Part shown: piece by piece, positions 42,653-46,728 of the stretch
How the letters are laid out: each line of letters opens with the position of its first letter
How positions within the stretch are numbered: the stretch's first letter is position 1
NCBI GenBank assembly: GCA_026770575.1
Contig: MU657231.1
Span: forward strand, 65,142 to 111,869
From: Pelagophyceae sp. CCMP2097
Taxonomy: Eukaryota; Sar; Pelagophyceae
Direction of reading: 5' to 3'
Length of the DNA: 46,728 nucleotides
Translations under genes and position numbers: made by a program
The notes under the pieces: generated by a model
Databases searched by the model: none
What the model was told of the DNA's origin: nothing
What the model saw: the letters and a program-made list of their open reading frames with translations, nothing else

Positions 42653-45600
42653 TTAGCAGCCGTCCTTGGACGCACCCACCAACGCCCGCGCGATGTGCTG
42701 CGCCCAGAGCTCGTAGCCTTGTTCGTTTGGGTGCACGCCGTCGGCGGCGATGAGGAGCTGGACGGCGTTGGGAGCTGGAGGTTTTTGCAACACGCCGATG
42801 AACTGGACGGAATGCGACCGTGCGCCGCTCATCTTGATCGCCAGCGCCTCCTTTTGCTCGTCCCACTTGCGCGCTAAGAAGATGACGTAGCTCTTCAGCG
42901 GCTCGCGGAACGCCGAGAGCCTAGAGAGGCCCCCCGATGCATCCTTGGTTCAAGGCAGGCACACTTACGACACCGGCAGCGCCGGCAGCACGATTCTGCA
43001 GTGGTCGCCGACCTCTGCTCGAATCTCGGCCACGAGCTTATCCAGTTCGGAACCAAAGGCCCACGGCGTGCGGAGCTCGCCGCGCGCCAGGTACTTGAAA
43101 TCGTTGAGACCGCACATGATCACCTGCGGGATTCCAGTCTGCATTCCAGATGTTCGATGGGTCCATTTTCAAAAGGGCTGCTCTGTGGAACTTTCCCAGA
43201 GGCGGTCCGTTTGCGGTCCGTTTGCGGTCCGTTTGCGGTCCGTTTGCGGTCCGTTTCTTTGGGGCCGCCTCGGACGGGTCGCCTGGCAGAGGGGCCCTTT
43301 CGAGGGGTCTTGCGGAGGTGGGCTTCCTCGATAAAACTTGGTGCGGGGCCGTCTCAAGGTGCCCTTGACAAGGCGCCCTTGACAAGGGACCGTTGACAAG
43401 GGACCCTCGAGACGGGGCCTTCTTCCAAGGTCTTCCAACGTCTTCCACGGCGCCGTCTTCCGAGGGCCTTGTAAAAGGGCCTTCAACGGCCTTGCAAAAG
43501 GGCGTTCAGCGGCCCGTGAAAGAGGCCTCGCAAGTCCGCGCCGAGGCTGCGTGGCCGCCAGGGCCTCTTTCACTTGCTCGGCCGTCGCTCACGAGGCCTC
43601 TTTCAAGGGCCGTTGAATTCGTTGTGTTTGCAATCGACGCGTTTTGTGTGCAATCGACGCGTTTCGGGCAGGAGTCTCGACGGGCCTTGAATGCCATTCC
43701 AGATGGCACCGTCCAGCGGCCCAAAGGGCCTTTTGATTTGGGCAGCCTCGACGGCGCCAAAGGGACGACGGGCTCTTCTTGCCGGCTTTTCGAAGCGGCA
43801 AAGGCCAATCGAAACGGTTCGACAGATATCTTGCAGGCCATTCTGAAAAACCGCGCCGTTGAAACGGAAACTCGGAAGAGCCGTTCGGCCTCCGGTCCCC
43901 CGCGACCTCTGGCCGTGCAAGGGGGTGATACGACGTCTTGCATGCGACGCCCCCGCGAAAAAACGAGCCCGCGGAAAAGACAAAAAGTGGCCGCGCTTCA
44001 AAGCGAGGTGCCGCGTCCCATGGCCTCAAGAACGCGTCCCGGCCAAGAGGTCCCAAGTGACACCATGTACGCGACAGCGCCCCAAGTGGCAACGTCCCGA
44101 GTGGCATGCCTCTGAAAAGGTTGAAGGTCAAACGTTTCAAGGTCAAACGTTTCAAGGGCAAAGTGGTCCTCTCTCGACAAGATTCCCGGGACGGGGTCCC
44201 CGCGGCGAGGTCCCTTTGACGGGGCCCTGATACGAGGCGACGCAAAATCCCCGCGCCAAGGGCCCGCGCCAAGGGCCCGCGTGCCCTCTGAAGAGATTTC
44301 GGTGATGCGTTACTTGCCGGACACACGCCTTTCCTACTCTTTCCGAGTCGTTCTTCGGAACAGTGCCCTTGGACTCGTCTTCGGCCGGAGTTCTTAGGGG
44401 CGCCACTCAAGGACGGGCCCGGTGCACCCCTCTGACCCGGGTTCTGTTTCCCTCGACTTTTCGGGGTGCGTCCAGCTGGGTGCGTCGCATTCAAAGTCGT
44501 ATTTTCAAACGTTGTTTTCAACTGCCGCGACGGATTCGAAGAAAGGCCCCTGCGACGGCGGTCTCGGCTTTCAACCGAAGTTTCCGGGCATCGTCGCCCG
44601 GGCATCGTTGAAAAGGGCATCCCGGGCAACCTCGGCAGGCGGCAAGCACCGGCGCAGTTTCGACGGGGCCGATTCGCATTCGGGTTTGGACCCGCACGGC
44701 ATTCCAGACGGCCAAAGAGTGCAAAGGCGCAACGACGCCCTCAAGGGACGATCCTTCGACGGGCCGTTGAAAGACGAGGGTGCAGCCAACCCCCGCCGTG
44801 CAAGACCGCCGCAAAGGGGGCAAACAACGGGGGGACTGTCTCCTTTGGACCCTTTGGTCAAAAAAAGTGCAATGAGATGGGCCGCACGCCAGGAGACAAG
44901 GCCTCGAAAGTGCTCTCAAGGCGGGTTTGACAAGGGTGCCGTCTCCGAGTCCCTTCAACGGCCATAAGACCAACGGGGGGTCGTACCGCCCATTCGGGGC
45001 CGTCTGGGGCCTCCCGTTGAGACGGGGCTTGCAGGGGGTCCCGCATTTGGCTCCCTCTTCAGATCCATCTTGGAAGTCTTTGTTTTTCAGATCGAATAGG
45101 CGGCTCGTGTGGCGCCTTGCCGGACATTGCGTCGCCTCCGAGGCGAGGACCGCCCCTCGGCCCCGAACGGCCCGCCAAACGGACAAAAGGCCCGCCAAAC
45201 GGACAAAAGGCCCTCAAAAGGACCGGGGAGAAAGGCGGCTCTTGTTCGGCGGCGAGTTTCCCGAACGGCCGCTCTTGTTCGGCGGCCCAAAAGGGCCCCC
45301 AAGAAGACGGCTCAAAAAGGACCGTACGACTCCGGCACACCAAAGGACCGTCGAACCCTCGAACGCGGCCCGCGTCTCTTCGGACCGCGGGCGCGCCCTT
45401 TCGACGCAACGAAAGGACCGTTGAATTCTGGGGCCTTGAACGTCCAAAGGGGCCGCCGTGCAAGGGCCCCGTTCTTGCAGTGACCCACCGGGGCCACCAC
45501 GGCATCGAGCAAGGGCCCTCGCAAAAGGGCCCCAAAAAGGGCTTGTTCGAATGATGTGTGCGCCCCTCTCGACACCTTTCCGCGTCCAACTCGTTGAAAG

Positions 45601-45967
45601 GGACCGTTGAAAGGGACCGTTGAAAGGGACCGTTGAAAGGGACCGTTGAAAATGACCGTGGATAGGCCCGCCTCGCCCATGGGCCAGCCTCCGGGACCTT
45701 TGGCCGAATTCGACGGGGCCGCGAGTCAAACGTTCCCCGTACAACCCCGGCGCCGGGCTGAACCACCACGTCGTAGCCGCCCGCCGCCGCCGAGATCTTG
45801 GGCACGAGGCGCGCGCGGATCTCCGCGATGGCACCGCCTACGGCAAAAAAAGTGGCAAACTTTTCAACGGAAGCCACCCTCACCTGTCAGCCCGAGCGCG
45901 CGCCACTCGACCTGGACGCCGAGCAGATCCGCCAGCGCGCGGCAGACGCGCCTCGGCAAAGGCGGGC
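42653..45967 (-). CDS. SGNH/GDSL-type hydrolase, C-terminal exons
   Basis: Exons 45967-45884, 45837-45764, 43123-42969 and 42920-42653 (TAA) join in phase to 192 residues; the 5' part is beyond the window or hidden upstream. SGNH enzymes hydrolyse esters with a Ser-Asp-His triad. Seen here: PLPRRVCRALADLLG then VEWRALGLTGGAIAEIRARL (the region after block I, with the block II Gly), YDVVVIMCGLNDF (block III GxND, oxyanion Asn), and AADGVHPNEQGYELWAQHIA (block V, catalytic Asp and His). The block I GDS serine motif should lie in an exon upstream and is not in the window up to 46728. Introns are 46, 2640 and 48 nt. There is no membrane segment in the visible part. Substrate is unknown. Confidence 0.85.
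43124..45763 (-). repeat. 2.64-kb repeat-filled intron of the SGNH gene
   Basis: Donor GTTCAG, acceptor TCCCGCAG. It interrupts the strand leading to the catalytic GxND motif (DVV|VIMCGLND). Contents: GGGCCGTC-type repeat, CAAGGTCCC-type patches (44020-44240), five GGTCCGTTTGC units (43204-43257) and four or five GTTGAAAGGGACC units (45596-45655). It resembles the long COG1 introns in both family and orientation. Confidence 0.75.
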
Positions 45968-46728
45968 CTAGGACGATGGGGTCCCTCTCGGGTCGCGCAA
46001 GACGGCCATCGAGGGCCCCTCTGGCGAACCCGTCTTCCAGTCGGCTCTCTGCTCTAGAAGCACGTCCTGCCCGCGAGAAGCACGCCCCGCGTGGCAAGTT
46101 GCCGTCTGATTCGGCCACGACCCGTCTGGCAGACGGGTCCTCGTTGCCGCACAGCTGTCGCACTTGCCAAAGGGGTCAAAAGGGGTCGAAAAGGGAGCGC
46201 AAAAGGGTCCGAATGCAAAGGGAATCGCCTTTGACGTCGACTCGGGGACCGTCGTCAGATTTCCACCGCAAAAGTGGCACGACGCTAGCGACGGGGACCC
46301 AAACGGGGACGCTCGCATCGGGGACCCAAGCGGGGACCCAAACGGGGACACGACGCTCGCAACGGGGACCTTGCCACAAGGGCCTCGTCTCACGGGGGCC
46401 TCGTCTCACGGGGCCTTTGGGCAAGTCCCTCGAATCTCGACATGCCGAGGGCCCGTCGAAGCCCGAATGTGGAAAAGGTGCGACGTCGTCGTGTCGTGAA
46501 AGGTCCCCGCGGCAAAAGTGCCCCGCAAGCGAGGCGCCCCCGTTCGCTTCCGTCCCCGTGTCGGCCGTCGCTGTGGCGAGAGGTCCCGTTCCAACGGCCC
46601 GCAAGGTTGCCAACGTCACAAAGGTGCCCTCTCTGCCAAAGGCGCCCTCTGTGCCAAAGGTGCCCTCTGTGCCAAAGGTGCCCTCTGTGCCAAAGGGGCC
46701 CTCTGTGCCAAAGGGGCCCTCTGTGCCA
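45968..46728 (-). repeat. Intron sequence at right edge with 18-bp array
   Basis: Upstream of the first visible SGNH exon. It is CAAGGTCCC/GGGGACCC-type repeat ending in at least five copies of an 18-bp unit, GCCCTCTGTGCCAAAGGT (about 46625-46728), which runs off the window. No exon with a GDS motif is seen. Confidence 0.6.

Overview
The window looks like nuclear DNA of a GC-rich unicellular eukaryote, possibly a pelagophyte-like or related alga. Genes are split by GT-AG introns. Exons use codons ending in G or C, and the one complete upstream start region has a Kozak-like ACAACCATGG. A BTB(T1)/kelch protein and a Golgi tethering (COG) subunit are both present. There is no sign of bacterial gene organisation. 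The lineage is an inference from composition and gene content, not from a phylogenetic marker.

Most of the 46.7 kb is not protein coding, and the long open frames in it are mostly chance readings of tandemly repetitive GC-rich DNA. The real genes are assembled from short exons whose reading phases agree across splice sites. From left to right: (1) the 5' part of an unrecognised gene on the minus strand (<1-680); (2) about 3 kb of repeats with a small TA-flanked inverted-repeat element (2381-2575); (3) a two-exon plus-strand BTB/kelch gene (3760-5305); (4) a 17-exon minus-strand gene for COG1, conserved oligomeric Golgi complex subunit 1 (5647-22866), predicted 931 aa, convergent with the kelch gene; (5) a lower-GC, transposon-rich block (22.9-30.0 kb) with several inverted-repeat elements, a 156-bp triplicated repeat and isolated exon-like pieces; (6) the 3' exons of an unrecognised minus gene (30217-31345) and further candidate minus exons up to 36.1 kb; (7) a third unrecognised minus gene starting at 41072; (8) an SGNH/GDSL hydrolase on the minus strand (42653 to beyond the right edge).

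The most unusual feature is intron structure. COG1 has two intron classes, short (46-135 nt, one of 376 nt) and long (0.9-4.0 kb). The long ones make up about 13.2 kb of the 17.2-kb gene and are packed with two degenerate repeat families plus 12-19-bp tandem arrays. The same two families fill a 2.64-kb intron of the SGNH gene and the non-exonic DNA of the other minus-strand genes. Nearly all predicted exons begin just after AG with G, usually GC, and one COG1 exon is only 17 nt. A second unusual feature is a family of hairpin elements with GGGCGCC-rich inverted ends between 34.5 and 42.5 kb.

The genes do not form an operon or pathway. COG1 acts in retrograde Golgi vesicle tethering, the kelch protein is a likely adaptor or scaffold, and the SGNH protein is a likely esterase or lipase. 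All assignments are from reading the sequence alone; no transcript or database evidence was available.
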